64,000 bases of DNA from Spongiactinospora rosea (GCF_003315795.1 NZ_QMEY01000014.1:124001-188000); one strand, 5' to 3'; shown: positions 9,245 to 17,775, counted from the first letter of the stretch. Made by a program: numbers and translations. The notes: generated by a model not told the origin, from the letters alone.

Positions 9245-11934
9245 TCGCGCGGGCCGCCGCCGCCCTGCTGACAGCGGTGCTGCTGCTGGTGACGCCGTCC
9301 GCCGACGCCCCCGGTAGCGGCCCTGTGCCCGTCCAGTGGCGCGCAACATGGTCGGCGCCGGCGGATGCCGAGGCCGATGCCGAGTACCGAGACTACAAGA
9401 TCCCGCTCTACGGCGCGTCCGCGCAGGCGCTGGCCATGGCCGCCGGTGAGAGCACGGTACGCATCCACGACGCCCGCACTGGTGCGCTGATCCGGACCTT
9501 CACGACCTCCGGCGCGACCGTGGACGGGGTGTGGGTGGCCGCCGGCACGGTCGTGGTGCTCACCACGAGCCAGAAAGGCGCTGGCCAGTTGCTCCGGGCG
9601 TACGACGTGCCTACGGGCGCGGCCTTGTGGCAACACGCTGTCACCTTCGCCGGCGAGCGGGACGAGTCCGGCGCCGACTCCTACAACGGGCCGCGGATCA
9701 TGGTGACCGAGCGCGGCGTCGTGCTCGCCGAGCGGCGATCCGAACCCCTCACCCTCCTGTCCCTGGACCTGCGCTCGGGCAGTACCCTGGCGAGCACGGT
9801 GTACGAGCGGCACTGTGACCTGGTCGCCGGGGCGGGCTCCCGCTCGGTGCTGCTGCTCGACCACTGCGCGGGCAATCGGGTCCGACTCGCGTCCGTGGAT
9901 CCGGCCACGCTGCGGCTTGCCTGGACACGTACACTGCCCTCGCCCCCGCACTCGTTCACCTTCCCAGACCCGGAGGAGGCCGACGATTGGCCCCGGCTCG
10001 ATCTCACCGTCAGCGGCGACGGGTACGTCGAGGTCACCGTCGGCGACTACGCCGCGTTCCACGCGCCGGACGGCCGACGGCTGTCCACCCTCGAGGAGTC
10101 GCTGACCTCCGCCGGCCCGGTACGGGGCGGCCGGTGGATCGAGCCGATGTACGTCGGCGGTCTCCCCGCCGAGCGCGGCGACGGCGTGGAAGTGATCGTG
10201 AGCGAGTTGGCCAGGTGGCCGCTGCCGATGTTCCTGACCTCTCTCGACCCTGTCACGGGACGCCTGCGAGCGCTGCCACTCGACGCGCCCAGCGGGCAAG
10301 CCTCCCTTGTGGGGACGGCAGAGGACCTGGCGTTCGTGCAGTCCGGCGGGCACGTCACCGCCTACGCCCTGACGTACGGGGCCGCGACGGGGCGTGAGCT
10401 GTTCGGCGGCGTCGCGCGCGACGCCTGGCCGGACGCGTGCGGCCTGCTGTCCGCCGCCGACCTGCGCTCCCAGGCGGACGGCTACGTGCCCAGACCGGCA
10501 ATGGGCTCTCTGCTCGGGTGGCCGCTGCCCAAGCCCGTCCAGTGCGACTGGATCCCGCCCGCGGACGACGCCCCCGTCATCTCCGTCTCGGTGGACTGGG
10601 TGGCACACTCCGACGCCGCCGCGCGGCGGATGTTCGCCGCGGAGACCACCAGGATCAAGCAGGGCTACGCCTATGACCCGGTGACGGAGGATCCTTACCT
10701 GCTGGACTATTTCTGGACCGTCCCCTCGGGCACCGGAACCGCGCCAGAGGCCGTCATCGGCGTGGGGCCCGTGATCGTCCGGCTGGCCTCCGTCTCCCGT
10801 CCTGCGCTCAGGCTCCTGGCTCCGGTGCTACGCGATAAGTTGCTGGCCCGCCACGGGCTGCCCCGGCCCACGCCCGTTCCCCTTCCCCAGGTGCACTGGA
10901 GCTTCCCCACCGACGGCGGGTTGCGGGACGCGCCCATGGTGACGGACGGCATCGTCTACGTCTCCGGCGGCGACCGGGTCTACGCCCTGGACGCCGCCTC
11001 CGGCCGGCCGCGCTGGGCCCGCACGATCGGTGAGCTGCTTCAGGTCGTCGATGGCCAGGTGTACGTCTCCGACACAGGCCGCCTCCACGTCTTGGACGCC
11101 CGCACGGGCGTTGCGAAATGGCAGTGGGACCAGTACGTGCTCCATGAGATCGAGGACTTGACCGTGGCGGAGGGACTCGCCGTCTTCTGCACCGGTGGGA
11201 GGGCCGTCGCGCTGGACGCGGCCTCCGGACGGCGGTTGTGGCGTACCGGCGAGCGCGGCTGCGGCCACCTCGCGATCGATGGCGGTGCCGTCTACGTCCA
11301 CGAGGGAGACAGCACCGTGTCCGCGCTGGACGCCGCCACCGGCCACCGTCGGTGGAGCGCGCGCAGCGACGCGGCCGTGACCGCGGCGGGGAAGGTCGTC
11401 TACGTCGGCACCGGCAGCCGGGTCCGAGCGCTGGACGCCGCCTTTGGCGCGGAACGCTGGAGCGCCCCGATCGGCCACGGCCTCGATTCCGCACCAGAAC
11501 TCATCGGCACCGCCCTCTATGCCAGAGACTCGGCGGGCACCCTGCACGCGCTCGACGCCCGTACCGGCAAGGAGCGGTGGACCTTCCCAGCCGGCGGCAC
11601 CGACTCGGCCACCCGCGTGACCGTCTCCGGAAACCTCCTCTACCTGGCCGGACCCGGCGGCGTCCACGCCCTGGACACCGCCTCGGGCGCGCAACGGTGG
11701 AGCACACCGCTGGGAAGCGACGTCGTCTCCGGCCCGATCGCTCACGCGGGCATCGTGTACGCGGGAACCGACGACGCCGTTCACGCCCTGGACGGTGTGA
11801 CGGGCACACCCAGGTGGCGAGTGAACACCGGCGAACCGGCGATCGGCCCCGTCGTCGGTGGCCTCATCTACGCGCATGACGACGGCAATGTGTACCCTCT
11901 CAGCCCCGCCTCTCCGCCGGGAGCCGGCGAATAG
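9238..11934 (+). CDS. Secreted PQQ-like beta-propeller repeat protein
   Basis: The 898-residue product starts with a signal-like segment (MLIARAAAALLTAVLLLVT). In the second half it has at least seven repeats of the form YALDAASGRPRW / HALDARTGKERWTF, which are PQQ-enzyme-like propeller blades. A DUF3558-like middle part (ACGLLSAADLRSQ) lies between two propeller regions. There is no catalytic signature of a quinoprotein dehydrogenase, so a binding or scaffold role outside the membrane is more likely than enzymatic activity. It overlaps the upstream membrane-protein gene by seven bases. Confidence 0.75.
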   Translation: MLIARAAAALLTAVLLLVTPSADAPGSGPVPVQWRATWSAPADAEADAEYRDYKIPLYGASAQALAMAAGESTVRIHDARTGALIRTFTTSGATVDGVWVAAGTVVVLTTSQKGAGQLLRAYDVPTGAALWQHAVTFAGERDESGADSYNGPRIMVTERGVVLAERRSEPLTLLSLDLRSGSTLASTVYERHCDLVAGAGSRSVLLLDHCAGNRVRLASVDPATLRLAWTRTLPSPPHSFTFPDPEEADDWPRLDLTVSGDGYVEVTVGDYAAFHAPDGRRLSTLEESLTSAGPVRGGRWIEPMYVGGLPAERGDGVEVIVSELARWPLPMFLTSLDPVTGRLRALPLDAPSGQASLVGTAEDLAFVQSGGHVTAYALTYGAATGRELFGGVARDAWPDACGLLSAADLRSQADGYVPRPAMGSLLGWPLPKPVQCDWIPPADDAPVISVSVDWVAHSDAAARRMFAAETTRIKQGYAYDPVTEDPYLLDYFWTVPSGTGTAPEAVIGVGPVIVRLASVSRPALRLLAPVLRDKLLARHGLPRPTPVPLPQVHWSFPTDGGLRDAPMVTDGIVYVSGGDRVYALDAASGRPRWARTIGELLQVVDGQVYVSDTGRLHVLDARTGVAKWQWDQYVLHEIEDLTVAEGLAVFCTGGRAVALDAASGRRLWRTGERGCGHLAIDGGAVYVHEGDSTVSALDAATGHRRWSARSDAAVTAAGKVVYVGTGSRVRALDAAFGAERWSAPIGHGLDSAPELIGTALYARDSAGTLHALDARTGKERWTFPAGGTDSATRVTVSGNLLYLAGPGGVHALDTASGAQRWSTPLGSDVVSGPIAHAGIVYAGTDDAVHALDGVTGTPRWRVNTGEPAIGPVVGGLIYAHDDGNVYPLSPASPPGAGE

Positions 11935-12028
11935 GTGAGAACGCTCGGAGAGCGGCAGGAGCCATCGCCTGCGAGATCGGGGGCGCCATGTCACATGTCA
12001 GCCGACGTTGCCGGTCTGTCGCCGGGGT

Positions 12029-12104
12029 GTTCACGAATGAGCTCCACCTGCAGCGGAGGGAGCACTACGTTGATCGCTTCCCGCCAAGAGAGTGATCGTT
12101 TCCC
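12029..12104. repeat. Dispersed repeat, GTTCACGA end module
   Basis: GTTCACGA at 12029 is followed by GATCGCTTCCC at 12072 and GATCGTTTCCC at 12094. The spacing (43 and 22 bases) equals that of the copies at 6153 and 14701. The module lies just downstream of the DUF6461-like gene at 12161-12757. Confidence 0.75.
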
Positions 12105-12160
12105 GGCCTCCGCCAAGGCAGCTCTGCACGGCTCGGACGCGATAGGGCCAGAGGGTGATG

Positions 12161-12757
12161 TCAGGCAAGTTCTGGCGCGCCACCGTGCTCAAGCGAGTAG
12201 TAGTGCGCGATGGACGTGTATGAGGGCATCGATTGCAGGTGCCGACGTTCCAGACGGACGCCAGTACGGTGCTCGGCGAGGGCGAGTGCGGCCTGGAGGT
12301 GGCGGTCGATGAACCCGTCGCCGGGATCCTGGTAGCCGGGGATCATGTTGAGGTATTCGCGGTCGAGAAGTTGGTCGTCCGGGTGGCGGGCGGGGCTGTA
12401 GCCGCGGTACATGGGATCGAACCTGGCGCGCACCAGGCCGTCGACGGCGTAGAGGAAGGTGGCCGTCCAGTTGACGTTGCGCATGACGCTGGCGATGACC
12501 GCACCGACCGACAGATCGCGAACCACGTCTCGCATGATGCCCGCGTAGCCACCCCATTCGATCACGACGGATCCCCCCGGTGCAGTGCCCACCTCAATGC
12601 CGCCCGGGCCGATGTAGTCGGGGTCGTCCACGGCCCGCAGGCGGCGCAGCACGTCCTCCGGATCAAGCGCCTTGGCGAAGGTGAAGCAGAAGCCGGAGTC
12701 GAAGCGGTAGTCGAACTCCTCCAGCCAGCGATAATCATCGGCCGTCACGCTGCTCAT
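12161..12757 (-). CDS. DUF6461-like protein
   Basis: The start is the ATG at 12757, six bases after a good AAAGGAG site, giving 198 residues. The protein shares the plan of the 3283 gene product: YRWLEEFDYRFDSGFCFTFA, ALDPEDVLRRLRAVDD, then PGGSVVIEWGGYAGIMRDVV and a C-terminal LALAEHRTGVRLERRHL. This matches the DUF6461 family; the role is unknown. The gene is flanked on both sides by direct copies of the GTTCACGA/GATCGYTTCCC module, at 12029-12104 and 12875-12949. Confidence 0.75.
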   Translation of the reverse strand: MSSVTADDYRWLEEFDYRFDSGFCFTFAKALDPEDVLRRLRAVDDPDYIGPGGIEVGTAPGGSVVIEWGGYAGIMRDVVRDLSVGAVIASVMRNVNWTATFLYAVDGLVRARFDPMYRGYSPARHPDDQLLDREYLNMIPGYQDPGDGFIDRHLQAALALAEHRTGVRLERRHLQSMPSYTSIAHYYSLEHGGAPELA

Positions 12758-12874
12758 AGCCATCTCCTTTGTCGGCAACCACCATCCTTCCGCGACATCA
12801 GACGGGATCAAGTGGCCTTTCAGATGATCTTTCACTTCCCAGCGGATGAGCCGTGTCTTTCACCCCTACGGGGC

Positions 12875-12949
12875 GTTCACGAGAGGGTGTGATCTGCGGA
12901 AATGCTGGCCTTGGAAGATCGCTTCCCGAACCCGACGTGATCGTTTCCC
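12875..12949. repeat. Dispersed repeat, GTTCACGA end module
   Basis: GTTCACGA at 12875, GATCGCTTCCC at 12917 and GATCGTTTCCC at 12939 repeat the module at 12029 in the same orientation. Together the two copies bracket the DUF6461-like gene as direct repeats about 845 bp apart. Confidence 0.75.
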
Positions 12950-13063
12950 GTTGTTGCCGTCCGCGATTCGCGGAGCCTGTCACGGTTACGGACGCGACGC
13001 CGGCCATGGGCTGAGCGCGCCGCTCCGCCGTAGCTGTTGAGTGAGAGGTACGGCGCGGCAGCC

Positions 13064-13660
13064 TCAGGCGGCTTCCAAGGAGTCGAGCCAGGCGAGCAGG
13101 CGGGCGCCCTCTCGGTCCATGACAGCCGGGTCCCGCAGGGCGTTGGCCATCAGGGACATGCCCTGATAGGCGCTCACCAGCGTTAGCGCCAGGCCGTCGG
13201 GTTCCGGCTGGCCCAGCTCGCGGAACTGGTGTTCCACCCAGGTGAGCAGCAGCCGGATGACCCTGCCCGCCTCGACATCCAAGCCACCCTCATCGCGTTT
13301 GTCCAGCTCGACGGCGAGCGTGCCGGTCGGGCAGCCGTACCGGGCGGCGAGGTCGCGCTGGCCCACCCATGCCTCGATCAAGCCCTTGAGGCGCTCGCGG
13401 GAGTCGGGGAGCCGGTCCAGGTGGTCGGTGAGCAGCTCCAGTTGCCGCGCGTGCTCCGACAGCGCGGCGGCGACGAGCTCGTCCTTGGTCTTGAAGTAGT
13501 AGTAAACGTTGCCCACGGGGACATCTGCCACGCGCGCGATGTCGGCGATGGTGGTGCGCTCGGCTCCCTGCCGGTGTACGACTTCGGCGGCGGCCCGCAT
13601 GAGCCGCTGCCGCTTGGCGCCAGCCGTACGGCTCCGGGTGGATCCCTGAGAGTCAGTCAC
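13064..13660 (-). CDS. TetR/AcrR family transcriptional regulator
   Basis: From the GTG at 13660 the product has 198 residues. The helix-turn-helix lies in TTIADIARVADVPVGNVYYYF, and the effector domain resembles repressors that control oxidoreductases. It is divergent from the NmrA-like gene at 13734, and two AGTCAG-N4-CTrACT palindromes lie between or at the start codons. Repression of the neighbour and of itself is the likely role; the inducer is unknown. Confidence 0.9.
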   Translation of the reverse strand: MTDSQGSTRSRTAGAKRQRLMRAAAEVVHRQGAERTTIADIARVADVPVGNVYYYFKTKDELVAAALSEHARQLELLTDHLDRLPDSRERLKGLIEAWVGQRDLAARYGCPTGTLAVELDKRDEGGLDVEAGRVIRLLLTWVEHQFRELGQPEPDGLALTLVSAYQGMSLMANALRDPAVMDREGARLLAWLDSLEAA

Positions 13661-13718
13661 CTGACTAACTATATGTCGCAATTCTGTGCTACGTTCCTTT
13701 TCAGTCAGCCAACTAACT
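13651..13718. promoter_or_regulatory. Paired TetR operators AGTCAG-N4-CTrACT
   Basis: Two inverted repeats (13651-13666 with CTGACT as right arm, and 13703-13718 with CTAACT) flank the divergent promoters. The first overlaps the repressor's own start codon. They are likely binding sites for the TetR protein encoded at 13064-13660. Confidence 0.65.
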
Positions 13719-13733
13719 AAGAAGGAACGTCTG

Positions 13734-14567
13734 ATGATCGTTGTTACGGGCGCCACCGGAAACATCGGCCGCACGCTGGTCCGCATCCTCGCCGAGCAGG
13801 GCCACGAGGTGGCCGCCGTCTCCCGCCGCATCGCCCAGACCGATGTGCCATCCGGCGTACGCGTGATCGCCGCCGACCTCGCACAGCCGTTCGCCGACTT
13901 CCCCTCCGCGGCGGACGCGGTCTTCCTGCTGGTCGGCGGAGACCTGGCGATGACTGGCGACCCCGCTCGAGTCGTCGCCCCGCTCGCCGCCGCGGGCAAG
14001 ATCGTCCTGCTCTCTTCGCAGGGGGTGGCCACCCGCCCGGACTCCGTGTCCCACGGCCAGGTCAGCGCTGCCTTCGAGCAGGCGGTCATGGACTCCGGTG
14101 CCGAGTGGACCATCCTGCGTCCCGGCGGCTTCGCCTCCAACGCCTACGCCTGGGCGCCGTCCATCAAGGCGAATCGCACGACCGCCGCGCCCTTCGGCGA
14201 AGTAGGACTCCCGGTGATCGATCCCGATGACATCGCCGCCGTGGCCGCCGCCGTCCTGACTCAGCAGGGCCACGCGAAAGCGATCTACGAACTGACCGGC
14301 CCCATGCTGACCACCCCACGCCAGCGCGCAGCCGCCCTCGGTGAGGCCATCGGCGAGCCCGTCACCTTCATCGACCAGACCCGAGAGGAGGCCCGCGCCC
14401 AGATGCTCACCTTCATGCCTGCCCCGGTGGCCGACACCACCCTGGACATTCTCGGCACCCCAACCCTCCGCGAACAGACCGTCAGCCCCGATGTCGAGAA
14501 GATCCTCGGCCGCGCCCCCGGCACCTTCGCCGACTGGGCCAAGCGCAACGTCGCTGCCTTCCGCTGA
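13734..14567 (+). CDS. NmrA-like NAD(P)-binding oxidoreductase
   Basis: This 277-residue atypical short-chain dehydrogenase has the Rossmann motif TGATGNIGRTLV at residues 5-16, an LRPGGFASN segment and no classical YxxxK pair, which places it near the NmrA/QOR2 group. It starts with ATG at 13734 after a GAAGGAAC ribosome site. QOR2-like members reduce quinones, while NmrA-like members sense NAD(P); which applies here is not clear. It is probably repressed by the divergent TetR protein. Confidence 0.85.
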   Translation: MIVVTGATGNIGRTLVRILAEQGHEVAAVSRRIAQTDVPSGVRVIAADLAQPFADFPSAADAVFLLVGGDLAMTGDPARVVAPLAAAGKIVLLSSQGVATRPDSVSHGQVSAAFEQAVMDSGAEWTILRPGGFASNAYAWAPSIKANRTTAAPFGEVGLPVIDPDDIAAVAAAVLTQQGHAKAIYELTGPMLTTPRQRAAALGEAIGEPVTFIDQTREEARAQMLTFMPAPVADTTLDILGTPTLREQTVSPDVEKILGRAPGTFADWAKRNVAAFR

Positions 14568-14614
14568 CGCCACCGCCTGCCACGCTGTCCGCCCGCGACC
14601 TCACCGACCCGGAA

Positions 14615-14776
14615 ACGACGGGATCCCGCCTGATCGCGATGATCAGACGGGATCCCGTCAACTTCAGTCCAGCCGTCTCAAGAACGGCCCTGGGTGGGGC
14701 GTTCACGAGTGTGGTTGAGCAGCGACGATGACGCCCTGACAAAGATCGCTTCCCAAGATGCCTGAGATCGTTTCCC
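14615..14776. repeat. Dispersed composite repeat, copy B (162 bp)
   Basis: Co-linear with copy A at 6067-6228. The left half holds two GGGATCCCG palindromes (14619 and 14649 region) and CTCAAGAACGGCCCTGGGTG. The right half holds GTTCACGA at 14701, GATCGCTTCCC at 14744 and GATCGTTTCCC at 14766. A truncated DUF6461-like frame begins 19 bp further on. Confidence 0.75.
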
Positions 14777-14794
14777 AGCCGAGCGCTCAGGGGT

Positions 14795-15025
14795 TCAGTG
14801 TGCCGCGTCGGGCATGCGGACGGTTGTGTACGGGTGTGGTTGTGCCAGCCACTCGCTGGTCAGTCTTGCCCCTGTGGTCTGGTCGATGACCGCGAGCATG
14901 GCGGCCTGCCAGTCGTAGTACTGACCGCGTTCCTCGAAGTCGACGAAGAAGTCTGTCATCGCCTGCAGTTCAGGCCATTGGCCGATGCCTGGGGCGGGGG
15001 CGGAGCCGGCCGCGGTCACCGGCAC
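14795..15025 (-). pseudogene. Truncated DUF6461-like C-terminus
   Basis: The 76-residue frame contains AMLAVIDQTTGARLTSEWL near its end. That resembles the C-terminal helix of the DUF6461-like proteins elsewhere in the window (LALAEHRTGVRLERRHL). No N-terminal two-thirds is present; the frame abuts the MFS transporter gene instead. It is probably a relic left after rearrangement next to repeat copy B. Confidence 0.4.
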
Positions 15026-15115
15026 CGCACCCCCGGTCTCACCCGCCGCCCTGTCCGCCTGCGCCTGCCTCGGCGCGGGCCAGGGCCGCGGTCACGGTCC
15101 TGGCCTGCGCTGTTC

Positions 15116-16291
15116 TCACCGGAGAGCAGGGGCGACAAGGCCGGGCAGCGGCGCCTTCGCCTCGGCTCTCCCGCTGACCAGGGTGACGATCGCGGCCAGC
15201 GCCGCAGGGCCCGCCAGTCCGATCCACGGCGTGGAGCCGTCCAGGAGCGGCGCGGCGAGGAATCCAGCCGCCGCGAAGCCGAGCCCGCCCGCCGCGTACA
15301 GCCCGGAGAATCCCGCCGCCCACTCCCGCTCGGGCAGCAGGACCTGCAGCCCGGATGCCCGGGCGGCCAAGGCCGGCGTGGCGAGGAAGCCGATGACCAG
15401 CAGCAACGGGCTCGTCAGCGTCCAGGACGCGGTCACCGCGGCCAGGCTCAGGACGACGATCAGCGCGACGCTCTGGCTGCGGTAGCGGCCGGGCCATCGA
15501 CGTCCGCCGTAGACCAGACCGCCGACGATCCCCGCCGCCGCGAATCCGGCCAGGACGAGGCCCGCGACCGTGGCGTCGCCGAGCAGGGCGGGCAGCGTGG
15601 TGTACGCGGCGCCGACGACCATCATGACGGCGCCCTCCTGTGCCATCGCGGGCCATCCACGACGCCAGATGCCCCGATCGGCGCTGCCGTGCGACGCCGC
15701 GACCGCGGGTTCGGGCAGGGCGCCGGCGGACATCGCGCCGATTGCGGCGAGTGCGGCCATGACGAGGGCGGACATGAGCGATCCTGTCGTGACGGCCAGC
15801 GCGCCGACCGCGGCCGGGCTCACCGCCCACAACAGCGTGGTCAGGGAGGATTCGAGGCTGAGTGCGGCCTGCTGGTCCCGTTCCGGAACGATCTTGACCA
15901 GCAGGGCCCGCAATCCGCCGTGTGCGCCCGCGGCCGCGCCTCCGGCGACCGCCGTGAAGACGATCAGGGTGACGATCAGGGTCGTCCCTGTCAGCGTCCA
16001 GGCGGCCACCGCCAAGCCGACGAATGCGGCCGCCTGGACCTGCAGTACCAGCCGCATCTCCGCGCGGGGCGAGCGGCGGTCGAAGCGCCGTCCCAGCCAG
16101 CCCGCGAGCACCGCCTCCGCCATCGCGAACAGGCCGGCCAGGACCGCGCCTATCGCGTACGATCCCGTCACCTCGCGACCGAGCAGCAGCAGGGCGAGCG
16201 GCGACATCGCCACGGGCAGGCGCTGCGCCAGCACCACCACGAGCCAGGCGGTCATGCCCTTGGTACGCAGTACTCCCGCGTACGCTTTCAT
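15116..16291 (-). CDS. MFS transporter
   Basis: The 391-residue membrane protein has about twelve hydrophobic segments and a short basic first loop (GRRFDRRSPRAEM) in the position of the MFS signature. The ATG at 16291 is chosen because GGGGAGG lies about ten bases upstream. It is 51 bp downstream of an ECF sigma gene in the same direction, suggesting that anti-sigma, sigma and transporter form one operon. The substrate is unknown. Confidence 0.8.
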   Translation of the reverse strand: MKAYAGVLRTKGMTAWLVVVLAQRLPVAMSPLALLLLGREVTGSYAIGAVLAGLFAMAEAVLAGWLGRRFDRRSPRAEMRLVLQVQAAAFVGLAVAAWTLTGTTLIVTLIVFTAVAGGAAAGAHGGLRALLVKIVPERDQQAALSLESSLTTLLWAVSPAAVGALAVTTGSLMSALVMAALAAIGAMSAGALPEPAVAASHGSADRGIWRRGWPAMAQEGAVMMVVGAAYTTLPALLGDATVAGLVLAGFAAAGIVGGLVYGGRRWPGRYRSQSVALIVVLSLAAVTASWTLTSPLLLVIGFLATPALAARASGLQVLLPEREWAAGFSGLYAAGGLGFAAAGFLAAPLLDGSTPWIGLAGPAALAAIVTLVSGRAEAKAPLPGLVAPALR

Positions 16292-16342
16292 TTGGATCAA
16301 CCTCCCCTTGGGTTCGACACGCCAATGGAGGGGTGTTTCTGG

Positions 16343-16939
16343 TCATGCGTTACGGCGTTCCAGATAGATTTCCAGCGCCCGCCGTACGACCGCCCGCGCC
16401 CGATGCAGGAGTACCCGCTGGTTGATCTGCGTGATCTCCAGCAGATCGGACACCTCGTCGGCCTTCCAGCCCTCGATGTCGCGCAGCGTGATGACCTCCC
16501 GCTGGCGAGGAGGAAGGCCGTTGACCACCCGCCGTACGAGATCGCGGACCTCTGCCGAGGCCAGGTGCGCCTCCGGCACGGCCGACCAGTCGTCGGGGAT
16601 GGAGATCCAGTGACCCGCGTACGGCCCTTCACCGTGGAAGCGGGCCGGGTCGAGGGTCGGACCGAGCGAGGAGTACGGCACGGCTCTGGCCTCCAGACCG
16701 GCTCGGCGGCGGGCGATGTTGAGCAGAATCCGGGTGATCCAGGTGCGCAGGGCGGCCCGGCCCTCGAACCCGGCCAGGCCGTTGAGCACGGCCAGCCACG
16801 TCTCCTGAACGACCTCCTCGGCCACGGCGCGGCTGGGCGAGTACATCGTCGCCAGGCGCAGCATGGCCGGTTGATGCTCGCGGACCAGCTCGATGAAGGC
16901 CCGCTCATCCCCGGCGCGAAGAGCCTCCAGCATGCTCAT
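16343..16939 (-). CDS. ECF RNA polymerase sigma factor
   Basis: The 198-residue product shows sigma region 2 (ERAFIELVREHQPAMLRLAT, then AEEVVQETWLAVL) and region 4 (LPPRQREVITLRDIEGWKAD) and no region 3, as in ECF sigma factors. Its ATG overlaps the stop of the zinc-binding anti-sigma gene by four bases, so the two are translationally coupled. It probably directs transcription of its own operon, including the MFS transporter, in response to an envelope or redox signal. Confidence 0.9.
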   Translation of the reverse strand: MSMLEALRAGDERAFIELVREHQPAMLRLATMYSPSRAVAEEVVQETWLAVLNGLAGFEGRAALRTWITRILLNIARRRAGLEARAVPYSSLGPTLDPARFHGEGPYAGHWISIPDDWSAVPEAHLASAEVRDLVRRVVNGLPPRQREVITLRDIEGWKADEVSDLLEITQINQRVLLHRARAVVRRALEIYLERRNA

Positions 16940-17175
16940 GAGGTCGGCCTGTCGCGCTCCCACTGGCGGAACAGGTCGAGCAGCGGGGCCTCCTCGAACT
17001 CCTGCCGTTCGTCCCCTGCCGAGGCGAGTACGTGCATGACCGTCCGCATCTGCCCGACGTAGGCCGTGCAGCCGTCGCATGCGGTCAGATGCTCCAGCAC
17101 CCGCTCTAGCTTTTCGGCGTCGAGTGCGCCTTCGAGGTACTCCGTGACCAGCTCTACCAGCTCCGCGCATTCCAT
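16936..17175 (-). CDS. Zinc-binding anti-sigma factor
   Basis: This 79-residue protein has the HxxxCxxC zinc motif (HLTACDGC) of zinc-associated anti-sigma factors, with an N-terminal helix (ECAELVELVTEYLEGALD) typical of the zf-HC2 family. It has no membrane segment, so it is a cytosolic, RsrA-like anti-sigma. It precedes its sigma gene instead of following it. The coupling suggests that it holds the ECF factor inactive until the signal, possibly oxidation or loss of zinc, releases it. Confidence 0.85.
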   Translation of the reverse strand: MECAELVELVTEYLEGALDAEKLERVLEHLTACDGCTAYVGQMRTVMHVLASAGDERQEFEEAPLLDLFRQWERDRPTS

Positions 17176-17585
17176 GCCGCTACTGTGGCCGATCCGCGAA
17201 CCTCCGTTACAGATGGGCCTCCTGCCTGGGCGCCTCCACCGGTTCCTTCCGGCCGTGCGCAGGGCCGGATACCGCCCGGCCGACGGTCCACCACGCCCGT
17301 GGTAGGTCCAAGCGGCGCCGCTGCTCAGGTCCTGAAGGGATCTTGCGTATTCGGGGTCAGCGATGCCATCACCGCCTACCGGTGTGGAGTTGCAGCTATG
17401 CATTGGGTGATGGCAGTGGTCGGGGGACGGCCGCGAGGGGGGCGATGGTGACGTCGCTGCTGGCGAAACCGGGGCGGGCCGAGGAGTCCGCGCGGCAGGA
17501 ATGCGCTGAGCCGGCCAGGCCTTCCGCGGCACGCACCACGCCGGCCCCAGAGAAGCCCGAACGCGACTCGGAAAGCCTCTGAAAC

Positions 17586-17640
17586 GACGAGATCCCGCCC
17601 GATCATCAAGACCAGACGGGATCCCGTCAACTTCAGCTCA
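17586..17640. repeat. Dispersed GGGATCCCG hairpin repeat, copy C
   Basis: This block matches the left part of composite copies A and B (ACGACGAGATCCCGCC, then CAGACGGGATCCCGTCAACT) but lacks the GTTCACGA half. The region from 17176 to 17832 holds no other convincing gene besides this repeat and the hairpin at 17733. Confidence 0.6.
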
Positions 17641-17732
17641 GCTGTGACGTGCCACGGTTGATGTCGCTGTTTCTGCCAGGCTCTTGTCGTGATGGTTCGG
17701 CAGTTGGGGGATGGACTGGTGGGCGTTATGAA

Positions 17733-17775
17733 GGCCGTTGCCCGCCTCCCGTTGACTGGGGGACGGGCAACGGCC
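17733..17775 (-). terminator. Strong hairpin terminator
   Basis: Perfect 12-base arms GGCCGTTGCCCG and CGGGCAACGGCC enclose 19 bases that can pair further (CTCCC with GGGGG). It lies about 60 bp downstream of the TniB-like gene and probably ends that transcript. Confidence 0.7.

Noticed and set aside
12029-12949. The DUF6461 gene as a composite transposon flanked by inverted ends
   Set aside because: The two flanking modules are direct repeats, not inverted, and no transposase lies between them.
14798-17062. 754-residue plus-strand frame over the MFS and sigma genes
   Set aside because: Low-complexity Arg/Gly/Gln-rich translation typical of the wrong strand; the minus-strand genes have clear families.
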